DNA of 64,000 nucleotides from Monocercomonoides exilis (taxonomy: Eukaryota; Preaxostyla; Oxymonadida; Polymastigidae). The translations under genes were made by a program, and so were the position numbers. The notes under the pieces are model-generated. The model had not been told where the DNA came from, did no database searches, and was given only the letters and a program-made list of their open reading frames with translations. The DNA is taken from assembly GCA_001643675.2 (NCBI GenBank), contig LSRY02000022.1, positions 186,001 to 250,000 of the forward strand, given 5' to 3'. Below, piece after piece: positions 43,183 through 55,338 of the stretch. The number at the start of each line of letters is the position of its first letter. The first letter of the stretch is position 1.

Positions 43183-46100
43183 TCATTTTTCCAATTTAAT
43201 GTTCTTTCACAAAATGAAAGACGTGCATTTGGTTGCATTCTGTTTCAAATAAAATTTTTCTTTTATTTTTGTTCATGATAAATATGTTTTTTTTTTACAA
43301 GTTACACCGGTTTTAAAAAAGGAACGGGATTATTTTCTGTGTGTTTCATTTTCGTTTTAACCTCTGTATGTAAGCTTTGATGTTGCCTTTGATCTTTCTC
43401 ACCATTTATATGTATTTTTTCTTTCTCTTCTTATTTTCAATTTTTCTCTTAACAGTTCAGAGAATATGTTGAGCTGTATTTATTTTCTTTCGATGCGCGC
43501 AGACAATTATTTATTAAAGACATTCGCAAATAGATAAAAATATTTATACATTTTTATTTTTGTTTTGACTTTTGCGTTTCAATTAAACACATCGGAATAA
43601 CAATCAGTCTATTTCAAACGGAACAACACTTCTTAATCAAATTACTTGTTCTTCACGACCGACATTGATTTATTGCATTCAAAAAAGTGAAACAAACGAA
43701 GAATTTCCATATTTGTTTTTCACACAATATAGCAGGAGAGAAGTTTAATAAACTTGGTTGAAATCTGCACAAATGTTACAACTACGGTTATTACGATTAT
43801 CAAAAATTATTCATGTTATTTATCATTTTGCTATTGGTGAACGTTTCCGTGAACACATACGGAAATATCAACGAATCCTTCAAATGGGTTTTGGCTGTTG
43901 AAAATAGGTCAAGTTTGAGCAAAATTGTTATCCTTTTTAACACCATGATGCTTTTTTTGTAAGTTCTCATGTTGACAAAAAGAAAACAAAAATTCAACAT
44001 TTATCATACAAACAAACAAACTTATAATTAATCATTTAGAAGAAAAACAAACAAAAATAGAGATATCATATATTAACCAAGTGAAGTGATATTGAGAATT
44101 GAAAAACACCATCATTTCTCCGCTCCCAAAATTTTGTAATTGTTATTTTTAATGAAAAATTATTTCTCCTCTTTTTTTTCAAGTTACCATTTCTTATTTC
44201 TTGTCAAATCCAAAGATTCGCTTTCCCCCCATTCAAAATCCTTTTTCATTTCATCCATCATTGATCGAATGCATTTCTCGTTCTCTGCTTCTGTTTCATC
44301 TATTGTCTCATTTTCACTCAATTTTGATTTTTGCCCCAATTTTTGGTTTATGTTGGAAAAAGATGAAGAATTCCAATCAGAAGAAGAAAGAGGAGGAGGA
44401 GAAGAAGAAGAGGATGAAGAAGAAAAAGTTGAAAAGGCTGTTGTAGATGATCGTGATAAATCTTTTTCTTTTCTTCTTCTTTTTCTCTTTCTTTTTCTTT
44501 TCATCACAATTTCGATTCTTCTTTGTTTGTGAGTGAAGTCGAACTTGTGTCTTCCTTCACAAATTCATCAACAAATCAGCAATATCTTCTTTCTCTTTCT
44601 CTTCGTCGTCTTCTTCTTTTTCTGCATTTCCTTCTCTCTTTCCTCTCCTTCCTGTTGATGGTAAACATTTTTCACTTTATTTATCCATTCACAAGAAAAT
44701 ATCATATTCATCTTCTCAAAATAGCTTGCTCCTTCTTCTTTTTCATAAAATTCTTCCTCTTCCTCTTCTCCCTCTTTCCTTTCTTCCCTTTCTTCTCCCT
44801 CTTCCCTTTCTTTCCCTTTCTTCCCCTTCGTCTTTCATTTTTCCCTCATCACTTTCTTTTCCTTCGCATCTGTCAGCATACTCTCCTCACTGAAGCAGCA
44901 TTTCCATTCCGCTTAATGTCACTTTTCTCCATCCACATGCTGTTCAGAAGCAGCAGAATACCATCCGCTGCTATTCAAGCGACTAAACTGTGCTGGTCGA
45001 AGGAAAAGTGAAAAGATTCCTTTTAAAGAAGATGGCGCTAAAAAAAACAGGGAAAAAAGCAAATTGCGTGTGAGTGCTTATACAAGTGACTGCAAGTTTT
45101 CGTGGATGGAATTGGTGATAATCTGCAGTTAGAATTAGTTTTAGAGTGAAGTTATAAAGAAATTCAAAAAAGAAAAAGAAAAAAGAAAGAAAGAAAGAAA
45201 GAAAAAGAAAAAAGAAAAAGTGAAAACATGAAATTATCATTGCTGAAAAAGTTAAAAGAATTTTTATTTTTTGTAATTTCTTTTTTTCTTGTTTAAATAA
45301 AAATTGTACAAATGTTACATAAACTAGATAACACACCTCAATTTGATCAAATACTTCAATCGCAATCTGTTCTATCCTACCAGATTCGCTTCGTTCTCTC
45401 TTGTGCTGTTTCTGCGTTTGCCTCAAAATCCAGGCTGACATTGGTGTATTAATGATTATCAACAAAACAACCCAAAATGATGGCTTTCAACAAAATGCAA
45501 CAAGCAGCTTGAAGGAAAAATACAAATCAATTGGCAACACCATAACACGATTAATATGTTGAAATGAACTTAAAAATTTCTCATGTGCATGGTTTCGCAT
45601 GCTGCATCAATCTCCCTTCGCCTTCTCGAATTTTTTCATCTTCGCTCAGCCTCAAAGCCTTTTGGAACAAATTCTTTTTCAATGCCCGATCAACGATGTT
45701 GTCCATTGTTGTCTTTATTAGGTCCCTAAGGCGTTCAATTATCATGCGCCCAATCATCAAAAAAACTGCGAATTGTTGAAAGCTTGATTCCCTCCCAATC
45801 TTCATTCAGCTTGAACAACCCACTCAAGAAAGCATCTAATTATAAAAGAATCCCTTGTTTATTACTAAACTCATCACATCAAATTTCAGATGTCCACAGA
45901 AAAGCAAACAATTTGAAATAACAGAAAAAAATCATTTCTGACAAGGAAAGCTTCTAAATAACTCTAAAAATGAGTGCAAAAATTGAAATACTTAAGTTTG
46001 AATTTTATTTTAAAGGAACACTGAAGTGTATGCACAAAATAAATAAACAAACTGTTGCTTTTTTGTCACTTTTTTGAAAAGTTCAAAAAAGCACCAAATT

Positions 46101-46459
46101 TCCCCTTCTTTGTTCCACTCAGAATGTTAAAATAGATATTTTTTTTAACATTCAATTCCAGACATGTGGGATACTTCTCAATTCGTTCCAAATTTCATTC
46201 AAAATTCAATCCAGATCCTTGGAATAAATTATTGTTTATCTGATCAGAAAGAAGTTTAATTCTTTTGTTCTTGACTTGATATAGCCTGTACAGTTGGCTT
46301 CTTTGTGAATTCTATTTCATACTGATATTTACGAAGCAAAGCAATTCTTATTGGTCTGCAACATGTTAATTTTATCAATTACCAATTATATTTGTTGTTT
46401 TTGTTATTTTGTTTAAAATATGATGTTTCATGCAATTGATCATTCATTCAATAAACAGA
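43183..46459. other. Mostly non-coding region with low-complexity frames
   Basis: The first 40 bases repeat the 3' motif GTGCATTTGGTTGCA of the GTPase pair. A minus-strand frame at 44507-44184 (NINQKLGQKSKLSENETIDE) has good coding texture and may be an isolated exon or relic, but no partner exon was found. Plus-strand Phe/Leu/Ser frames at 44140-45011 come from TCTTCC-type tracts. A GAAA-rich patch lies near 45.18-45.22 kb. Confidence 0.4.
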
Positions 46460-47913
46460 ATGGAAATGCAGAACGAATACAAATCCAATGATGATGTTCA
46501 GAAGCTAACCCTCAGAGATAAGTTTTCGAGTTTGTGCTTTTCATATTATCTTGGAATCGCTCAACTTCACGTATTTTGTTGATGGTTGAAGGTATTTTTT
46601 CTGAGCTTGAACACTGCACTGAAAGCGAGCAGAAACAGAAAATTGAAGAAATGAATGAAATAGTTGATGAAATGAATAAAGAAGAATTCAAATCAGTTTT
46701 TTCACAAGAACTGTTCGACAGAATGGAAAAAATGATTGAAGAAGAGAAACTGACGATGGAAAATGCACTTTTGTTGATGAAGCGCATGGGATATTGGAAA
46801 GTGATGATGAACGTGTGGAGTTACAATAATTATCATTCTTCATTGAACAAAAGAATGGGAGAGATGATAATTGATGAAAATGAGAAGAATAAAGAAGAAA
46901 AGAACGAAAAGTTTCTGATTGATCTCTGTGAATGCATTGTTTCTTTAAGCTGTGCTTTCTCATCTGAATTGCTTTCAATCATTGTACCGTGCCTGATGAA
47001 AATTGCATTGAGCAAAGAGGAAAACGAAGAAGCTCAGAAAGAAGTGGAAATAGCTTTGCTTTCATTGAGTAACCTTGAATATTTTGTATGCACATTTCTA
47101 TTTCCTTTTGAAATATTTCTTTCTATCTTTTCTTTTCTTTTCTTTCAAAAGAGTTTTGAAAAAGGGATTTATTCAAAGGAATTGACAGAAATTATCAAAT
47201 ATCATCAGGAGCATCACAATCTTTCACGGCTTGCATATCAATCTGCATGGAAGTTTTTGATTTGCAGATTGAACGATGACGAAAGCTTGAAAAAAGTTAT
47301 TGCGAATGAACTACACTTTGAGAGAGAAGCAGCAAGAGAACTAGAAGAGCTGACAAGATGTGTCGATTGGAAGAGAAAAAAAGAAGAAAAAGAAAAAGGA
47401 AGAATAGAAGTGTTTGTTTTAAGGAGATGGATCCAAACGTTGACATCTTTTTTTGAATACCATCTGTTTTGGAATGAAGAAAATTTAGAACTTTTCAGCA
47501 GCATTGTGAGAGTATTTCGAGCAGCAAGAGGAAATAAAAGAGAAGTTAGCTACTGGTGCATTTATTCTCTGAGCAATGCAGCCGAAAACAGGGCTGTGAT
47601 GATTGATGACTTGTTTAAAAGTGGAGCTATTAATGTTTTTTTGGAGGAGATGCAGAGGCCAACATTGGATGACGAAATGGCATGCGAATGCTTCAAGTTT
47701 TTTATGAATGTTTCAAGAAGATTGAAAAGAAAGGCCGATAATGATACGAATGAAAAGAAAAGAAAAGCAACAAAAAAGGAGATATTTGAAAAGATGGAAG
47801 AAGAAGGATACGAAGATATCATTGAGAGTTTTCATGAAATATTTGATTTTCTCCACGAAAAAAACTGTTATGCATTTTTATTGAATACTTCTGATTATTT
47901 TATTAACGTTTAA
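46460..47913 (+). CDS. E/K-rich helical protein of a large oxymonad-type family, three exons
   Basis: Exons 46460-46529, 46592-47085 and 47152-47913 (70, 494 and 762 bases) join to 441 residues. Introns are GT..AG; the second (66 bases) has no stop and would be misread as 22 extra residues. Splicing restores the family pattern: KFSSIFSELEHCTE, IEEMNEIVDEMNKEEFKSVF, LLLMKRMGYWKVM, HHNLSRLAYQSAWKFLI and MEEEGYEDIIESFHEIFDFL. The protein is probably all-helical, perhaps ARM-like. It has no signal peptide, membrane segment or catalytic motif. I recall similar proteins as a big expanded family in Monocercomonoides; function is unknown. The paralogue at 51.4-52.9 kb has the same exon lengths. Confidence 0.82.
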
Positions 47914-49420
47914 CAAAATTCATTTCATTTTATTTTTTCGCTCAAAAACTATCTTTTTCAATTTCCGTCATTTCACAAAATTCCAAAAAAATTAATTGAA
48001 GTATTTTTATTAATGTTTTTTATTTCCTTTTTCAATAATAAAAACGAATAATCAAAAAAAAACTATTTTTATCTTTTCGATTATTTTCATCAAGAATCTT
48101 TTTTGAACGAATTGTCGCTTTCAATCTTTTTCAAATAGATTCATTTTTTCATGAAAATTCATCTGTTCAGTTATTTCCTCTGGAAGTCTCTGATTAATTT
48201 TGATTTTTCTCTTTTTCATCTCATTCTTGAAGATTCGAGAAGAAGAAGGCGAAACATGAAATGAAAATTTACGAGGAAGAATTCAAGAGTATCAATAAAG
48301 AAATGTTCGTTGAAGAATACAGATGTCAACTTTATGAGACCAAATGCAACAAACAAGGCCAAAAAAGAAGACAATCCAATGCTCCAATTCAGAATGGGAA
48401 TGGTTAAACAAATCAATCAGAATTTTTTGCTCTTCACATTCTTTTCATTTTTTGTTCAGTTTTTCATATCTCTGAATTCTTTTTCTTTCTTCTCTGTTTG
48501 TCTTCCTTCGCTTTTCTCTTCATTCCTTTTATCTCTTCTTCTTGAATAAGGACACTTGTCTCATTCGTTTCATCTCAAAATGCAATTCTTCATAATTTCA
48601 ATCAAATTCAATTTCTTTCTCTTCTTTTTTCTTTCTTCATTCTGTTTTCATCTGCTTTTTCCTGTTGATGGAGAAGAAGAAGATACCTCTTTCACATTCT
48701 TTTCTCACAATATCATCCAAAAGTTATTCTTCAATTGCATTTCCTCTTCAGCTGCTTTGCTATCACATAAATAAATACTTCTTCATTCATCAATCATTTT
48801 CTATCCTTATTCTCTTTCCTTAGCTGATATCCCTTAATCTCTGCTCAAAATTGTTCTTTTCCTCTCCATTTTTCTTCAATTCATGAAAATCTCCAAAAAT
48901 CTATTCTTCCAAATCCGCTTTTACCTCAAGCTCAATATAAAAGCAATGAATTCATGAAGATATTAAACCTTTCATTTTTGGTTGCTGAGGATAAATTGAA
49001 AAGACGAAGTAAATGAATTCACAGCTTTGATGCAAATGATTGATGTGTTCAATTGAAAAGTCTTCCTTTGCCTTTTCTTATTCGCTCTCCAACTTTTCTG
49101 TTTTCATATCCATTCAAAATGCAGAGGAAGAAGATATTTTAGATGAAGTTTATTTGCTTTCTTTGATGATGATAGAAGAATAAGAAGAACGAAGAAATAT
49201 CAGTTGTGGAGTGTTTCTTGTTTGTTGATGGTTTGTCGAGAAGAATTTGAAACAAAATGTGTTGTTTGGAAAATGATGATGAAGAAGGTGAATTATGATG
49301 ATTTTGATCGAAAGAGATGAGCCTCAAGAGAGATGAAGATTGAATGAGAAATCAGCAGCAGAATTGAAAGATGGATGAAATGTTGAAGTTTCAAATAAGT
49401 GAGTGGGACTGTTGATTGAA
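47914..49420. other. AT- and pyrimidine-rich region, no gene recognised
   Basis: Plus-strand Phe/Ser frames near 48.3-48.8 kb follow TCTT tracts. FPVDGEEEDTSFTFFSHN at about 48.66 kb looks like a fragment of a real protein but is flanked by low-complexity text and a stop. Nothing assignable. Confidence 0.4.
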
Positions 49421-49429
49421 TTGTCAATG

Positions 49430-50172
49430 AAGACGAAGAAGAAAGAGAAGAAGGAAGATATTGGGACAGAGGAACTTATTGAGAAAAATAAGAAGGAGGG
49501 GAAAGGAGTTGACACAGAAGAAGTTTGATTTGCTTGTTTTGATGGTGATCGTGATGGATAAGATGATAAAGGCAAAGGTGAAGACGAAGAAGAAGAAGAA
49601 AGAGAAGAAGAAGAATGCACAGGAGAATAAGAGTTGCGTGCAGAAAACGTCTATCAGAGAAATAGAAGTTTTCAGATCACATTTCTCCGAATGAGAATGT
49701 TCTAATAAGCTCATTTTGGAATTCATGGGAAGATGACGATGGGCTGAAGGATTAAATAGCAACGAAAAGAAGAGGAAGAATCAGAAGAATCCGAAAAATT
49801 CAAAAATGAAGAAAAAGAAGAAGGAGATGAAGAAGAAGAAGAAGAAGAAGAAGAAGTGTGCTATTTGAAGAATTATTTGGATGACGAAATGAAAACGATG
49901 ACGAAGGCGGTGGTGGAAGGATTTGATGTGCATAATTTGCAGAAAAAGTCGAAAAAGGAAGAAAAATCGGTTGCACTGCTGATGAAAGAATCCTTTCTGT
50001 TTTCGTGCTGACAGAAGAATCTGAATCAATTCAAAATGAAATCAGCTCCCATTTCTATGAAAAATATTTTTCTTCGAAGAAAACGACAACAGTTGAAGAG
50101 AAATGTGTGAGTGTTGGTTCGCTCAGCGAAGATGAAGATGATGATGCAGAAGACAATCATTCAGAGACTTGA
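49430..50172 (+). pseudogene. Glu-rich coding remnant with stops and a frameshift
   Basis: Plus-strand text with clear coding bias: KKEDIGTEELIEKNKKEGKG, then stops, then a poly-Glu stretch and VCYLKNYLDDEMKTMTKAVV, a change of frame near 50.0 kb, and TEESESIQNEISSHFYEKYF ending GSLSEDEDDDAEDNHSET at TGA 50170-50172. The last block is convincing as the acidic C-terminus of a protein. Stops and shifts could hide introns, but no consistent set was found. Family not recognised. Confidence 0.4.
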
Positions 50173-51360
50173 AGTGTAATTTAATTAAATGAGTATTCCT
50201 TTTGAAAGGAAAATCTCCAAGAGAAAAAAGAAGGGCATTCAAGGTGTGTGAATGAATTCTCGATATCCTCACGTGCCTGAATGCACAATTGATATTGCTG
50301 AAATCAATGGAATTGTTTCATGACTGAAAAAGAAAAACTGCATTGGCTCGAAAAATTTCTTCAGAATGTGGATCAGAATGCCTTTTTCCTGCCTCTTCAT
50401 TCTATTGGATTTACAGCTTCCAATGCAAATTCAATATTGTTTTCGGTAGCAAGCAAAAAACATAAACTCTGAATGTTTCCTGTATGATTCTCAGTAGAAT
50501 TGGAATCTTCGATGTGTTTTTTTTCCACTTTCCTTTCATCTGATATCAAAATGGACTTTGAAAACAATTTTTTTTTTTGACATTTCTCAAAGAAATACGT
50601 AAATATCTTCTGTTGTAAGAGCTTCTCAAAACTTTGGCATCTGCATCTTTTCGGTGCTTGCTTGCTTTCTCGGTTTCTCTTCAAATAATCAATTTCTTCA
50701 TAAAAGATTGTAATACTGCATTTGACGCATTTAATTTCGATTTTTAACCACTCGACAGGTATTCCCTTTTTGTTTTTATTCGGTGATTGGTCAAGTTCCT
50801 CAATCCAGTCAATCCGAGCATATTATCAAATAGAACAATATTTTTCTCTTCTGCCATCTGGTGAGAAATTTTGAAATTGTGCAATTATTGGCAATTAACA
50901 AATTCATCCAATTCGGGAAGCATTCGCATGTTCCTGCTCTGAATAAGAATCCGCTTTGAAACGAATCAAACAGATTCTATTCATGCAAGTTTCTTGCCCG
51001 ATTTCTTTTTTCCAATCAATCAAACTCCATTTCTGTTTGAAAGATTTCTATTATTCTTCAATCAATGAATGGCATTCGAAAAGAAAAGGCGTTTGGATAA
51101 AAATGGCCTCATTCAAATAAACTGTTGGTTCGATCAAAAAGAATAAAAAAGGAAACGCCATTTCTTCCTTATATCGTTTAACCTGGTGGTTTGGTGGAAT
51201 TTCTCCTAGCATTTATTTTTTTTGCAAAGCAAAAGCAATTTGAGTTGACACGGATCCCTTTTCTTTTTGCAAGATAATCAAAGATGTTTGTGTTTTGTCA
51301 TTTGTTCTATAATCAGCAAAACTGTCGAACACTTTCTTCGTGACCTGCTGCAAAAATAGA
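50173..51360. other. Intergenic region, no gene seen
   Basis: Slightly less AT-rich than average, with only short frames (for example 50684-50397 minus, Lys/Glu-rich). No repeat or transposon end was recognised. Confidence 0.45.
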
Positions 51361-52851
51361 ATGAGCTCGTGTGATTATGAGGATTGTGAAGATTATGTTC
51401 GGGATAAGTCCCAAATAGAGAAGTTTAATGGTGTGTTCATTTTCCCTTTTATTTGGAGTGTCATTGCTCATCTACTTGTGATGTTAAAAAAAGAACTGTT
51501 TGGCAAACTTAGATGTAGCGAAGAAATGGAACAAAGGCAGATTATTGAAGAAATGAACGAAGTTATGGAAGAAATGAATAAGGAAGAATTTAAAACCGTT
51601 TTCGCAACAAAATTGTTCAATAATTTCAGTTGCACCATCAAAGTGAGGAAGATACCGATGAAGAATGTTTTTTTGTTTCTGAAGCACATTGGATATTGCA
51701 GACTGATGAAATTTGTTGATTTAAATATTTCAGAGAATTGTTTGCTATACATGAGACTTGAGAAGATGATTGTCGATGAAGACAAGAAAAGAGAAAAGAA
51801 GAACGAAAATCTGATGATTGAACTCTGCGAAAGCTTTCTGATGCTTTTTTGTAATTCACATTCAGAAACAATTAAAAGGTGTGTTCGATTTCTTCTGGTT
51901 GTTGCGATGAACAAGGGAGAAAACGAAGATACGAAAAAGGAAGTGGAGATGGCATTGCTGGCTTTGAGTTGCAGCAGTAGAAGTCTTGTGTGAGAATTTT
52001 CATTTCTATTTTTATTTCAAATAGCTGTTATTTTAAATAAATGATTTTATTAATTTCCTAATTCATTTATTTAATTTATTTAACAGACACTTGGAAAAAA
52101 TCGATATTTGGATAAGATCGCAGAAATCATCCAATATGATCAAAAGCACCACAACTTGACGCAGCTTGCACAACAGTCTGCTTGGAAATTTTTGGTGGAC
52201 AGATTTTACAATGAAGCAAAAATTGTCCGAGAGCTTGTGAAAGAGCTTCATTTTGCAAGAGAAGCCACAAGAGAATTGAATGAGCTGACAAAACATGTGT
52301 TAGGGAAGAAAAAGGAAAGCGAATGGAAAAAAATGAAAGAAGCTTTGATTATTTGGGGATGGGTTTGCACAGTCAAAGAGGCGTTTTTCTTTGTCAGATC
52401 TTGGAAGAATGAACCAAATAGGCTGATCCGATACCTTGTCAGGCTGTGCAGGGCAGCAAGAGAAACAGAAAGAGACATATTCAGAAAATGCATTGAAGCG
52501 TTTATTGAAGTGTCACAAAACAGATCTGTAAGCATAGATGTGATGATAAAGGAAGCAGCATTTGATCCGTTGATGGAAGAAATTCATCAATCAACATTTA
52601 GCGACGCAATCATGATTTCTATCTTCAGATTGTTTTTGACTCATTTCGAAAGATTGAAAGAAAAGGAGCAAGATGAAGCGGAGAAAGAGAAAAGAAAGGC
52701 AACGAAAAAGATGACATTTGAAAAGTTGGAAGAAGAAGGATACGAAGATGCTATTGCAAGCTTTAGAGGGCTGTTCGATTTTCTTAACAAAAAATTTCGT
52801 AATTATGGCTCATTATCGCTGGATATTTCCAAATATTTTGTGTATGCTTAA
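51361..52851 (+). CDS. Paralogue of the E/K-rich helical family, three exons
   Basis: Exons 51361-51430, 51494-51987 and 52087-52851 (70, 494 and 765 bases) encode 442 residues. Introns are 63 and 99 bases. The first has no stop, the second has stops. After splicing the protein reads KFNELFGKLRCSEEMEQ, IIEEMNEVMEEMNKEEFKTVF, FLFLKHIGYCRLM, HHNLTQLAQQSAWKFLVDRF and LEEEGYEDAIASFRGLFDFL. These align block by block with the gene at 46.5 kb, with the same exon lengths and phases. It has no targeting signal or catalytic motif. The duplication is old enough for many substitutions, but both reading frames stay intact, suggesting both are used. Confidence 0.82.
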
Positions 52852-53177
52852 GGAAATATGATTTTTTTTTTTTTTTTGAATTAAGTATATTTTTTTTTCC
52901 TTATTTGTCAATTTTCATTTTGCAGTTTAGCAATGTTCATGAATTATTTGTTTTTCTAATCAGAAATTTTTGTGTTGAATTTTCAATCTTTCTCTTTTTT
53001 TTTAATGATGTTTATGCTCGAGAAAATGAGGTGCATTTCGTTTTGTAACTCAAAAATTGTATTTTTATTTTTTTCATCATTTCACAAAATCGAAAATAAT
53101 TATTTGAATCTTTTTTTAAAAAAAATATTTTTTTCATTCCGCTTTATCAAAATGAAACAAAAATAATAAATTAATTT
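52852..53177. other. T-rich 3' flank, no gene
   Basis: AT-rich sequence with several T runs of 9-15 bases between the helical-family gene and the pogo-like relic. Confidence 0.5.
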
Positions 53178-54660
53178 TTAAAAAATGAAACTTTTTGGCT
53201 TTATCATTTTCATCATAATTTTTTTTTTTTTTTGAATTTCCATTTTTCTTTTCTTTTTCACAAAATCATCCCACTCTTTCGGCAACTTTTCTTCAGCAAT
53301 TTCTTTGTTGTTTGAAAAGTCAAATTGATTTTTGTGTGAAGGAAGAGGATAAGTCGATGATAGAGGAAGCTTCATCAGAACTGTCCCAGACGAGTCTTTC
53401 AGCACGTCGATATATTTGAAAGCTCTTTTGATGACTGAGGGTGATAAATCTGAATGTGTTGATTGTCGAAGAGCTTCAACAAGAGCTGTTCTCTTCGCAG
53501 TTGAAGATGTTGATAAAAATGTTTCCAATGAAGAACCCTTCTCAGACATCGGAATAGCAAATTCACTTCAGAACAATGGCTGGCAGATGTGTGTGCTGTG
53601 AGGGACAAATGTCACAATATCCACATTTTCTATTTTGAACTCTCACCAGATTGTTGGATCTGCATGAGAAACGTGGAGTCGATAAGAAGCAAGCGGTGTG
53701 ATTCGTCGTATGAAATATGTTGTCTTCTTTCTTTGATCGAAAGGAGAAGAATTATCAGTGCACACATCCAAAACATAGAATATTTTATCGATACTCATAT
53801 TTTCAGCAATATCTCAAGATTTGAAGTAAGAAGAGGTTTCAAGTCATCAGGAAGTTTGAAACTCAGCCAAAGAATCACTGAAGGAAGTGATTGACCATCC
53901 ACTGCGACAGCTGCAATCAGTGTAGAATTCGCTTTTGCTCCATAGATTTGGTGAAACAGGATTTTGCATTTGCCGGATGAACAACATTTCGATTGGAGAA
54001 GTTGGGTGTTCTGAATGATTTCTCATCAACGTTGAAGATGATGGAGTTGTTGCAACAATTATTTGTTTGATGCAATCCATTGAGTATTTCACACCAGGGC
54101 TTTTTAACTTGTTGGCTTGATATCGCAAGTCTGTTCGCGTCAACAATTTTCGGTTTGGATGTTTTCAACTGGGGTTGTCTTTTGATGAAATCGTAGGCAA
54201 CTGACTCAGAAACTTTAATATCTTGCGTGTTTTCTGGTTTTTAATTATTTACAACATTTTCAATCTAATTAATATTAATAAATACATTTCAAAGAATATT
54301 TATGCATACCAGTTTACACATTTTTATGATGTTCAAACTTGCTCCAGTTTGTGATTTAATTTTTATTTCGTCCGGCACTATTTGCTCTTTTTCACGAATG
54401 ACCACAGCAGGTCTTCCAATTTTTGAAACTAATCTGCTATGCCGAACAGCCTTTACTGCACTCTTGAATCGAATTTTGCTGAATTATTTTCTGTAATATG
54501 TATCCACCATTCGCAAAGCTCTATCGCTAACAATATGCACCATTCGCTCCAGCAGATTCTGAAATTGCTATTATTTGAACGAAAGCATCTCCTCCAGCAG
54601 CTTCAGCTGACCCTCAGAAGAATTCCTTGCAACTTCCTTTTCATTTTTCATTTTTTTGGG
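53178..54660 (-). pseudogene. Relic of a pogo/Tigger-like transposase
   Basis: Minus-strand pieces, in order but in different frames: a possible DNA-binding part near 54.4 kb (RLVSKIGRPAVVIREKEQIV); SESVAYDFIKRQPQLKTSKP near 54.2 kb; IIFNVDEKSFRTPNFSNR (first catalytic Asp); AAVAVDGQSLPSVILWL; HRLLLIDSTFLMQIQQ (second Asp region); VDIVTFVPHSTHICQPL (third region); and a C-terminal part at 53549-53178 with KRTALVEALRQSTHSDLSPS. Several stops and shifts make it dead. It is a different lineage from the intact element at 57.0-60.2 kb. Confidence 0.65.
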
Positions 54661-54820
54661 TTATGATCATATAGCTTATTTATTTGTTATACTATTACAA
54701 ATTTTTATGTTCATTTAAAAAAACTTTTTTCGAACATCAAATTCATATTTTGAAGCATTTTAACCTTTGTATTTTTTTTCAATCACTTTTTCAAATCATT
54801 ATTTTGTGTAAGAAGCATTC

Positions 54821-55068
54821 ATATGGGTGATTCGTTATGAAAAGTCACAAATGTTAAATTTTTTAATAAATCAAAAATTTCATATTTTGCTAAATATTTT
54901 GTTAACAAATATCAAACTTCACTTTAATGGAATCAATCACTTGATAATGTTATTTCAAACATTCTTGAGGAGATTTGAGAGCTGAAACAGAAATTTAAGC
55001 AAAATATGAAAAATTCGATTTTTTTGAAAATTAAACATTTGTGACTTTTCAAAAAGAATAACCCATAT
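54821..55068. mobile_element. MITE-like element, about 248 bp
   Basis: The ends are inverted repeats of about 40 bases. The left begins ATATGGGTGATTCGTTATGA and runs into AAAAGTCACAAATGTT. The right end is its complement with a few differences. No coding content. It shares its terminal sequence with the MITE at 59.6 kb. Confidence 0.7.
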
Positions 55069-55338
55069 GGGGGAAAATACGGACTTTCAAGCTTTTTATG
55101 CACAAAGCACAAAATACTTGCTTCACTCATAACATTTTTAAACTTTTCCAGATTTCAAAACAAATTTGATTTTCACATTTGAAAACATACATCATTACGT
55201 AATAACCTTTTTTTGCGACCTCAAACGTATATCAAACAATAAACCTATTAATTTCAAATTTTTTGATCACAAAAGTTCATCGAAATTGCATTTTTTTTTC
55301 AATGAAAATGCCTGAAGTCTCATATTTTCCCCCATATG
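55064..55338. repeat. 275-bp segment with perfect 16-base inverted ends, homologous to the pogo-like element
   Basis: CATATGGGGGAAAATA at 55064-55079 is exactly repeated inverted at 55323-55338. The interior matches 57.77-58.02 kb: the last codons of the transposase (TSGIFIEK), the spacer, and the start of the second ORF (MSEASILCFVHKKLESPYFP beside MSEAIFLFFEQTKLEFQYFP). It overlaps the right end of the MITE by five bases. Confidence 0.6.
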
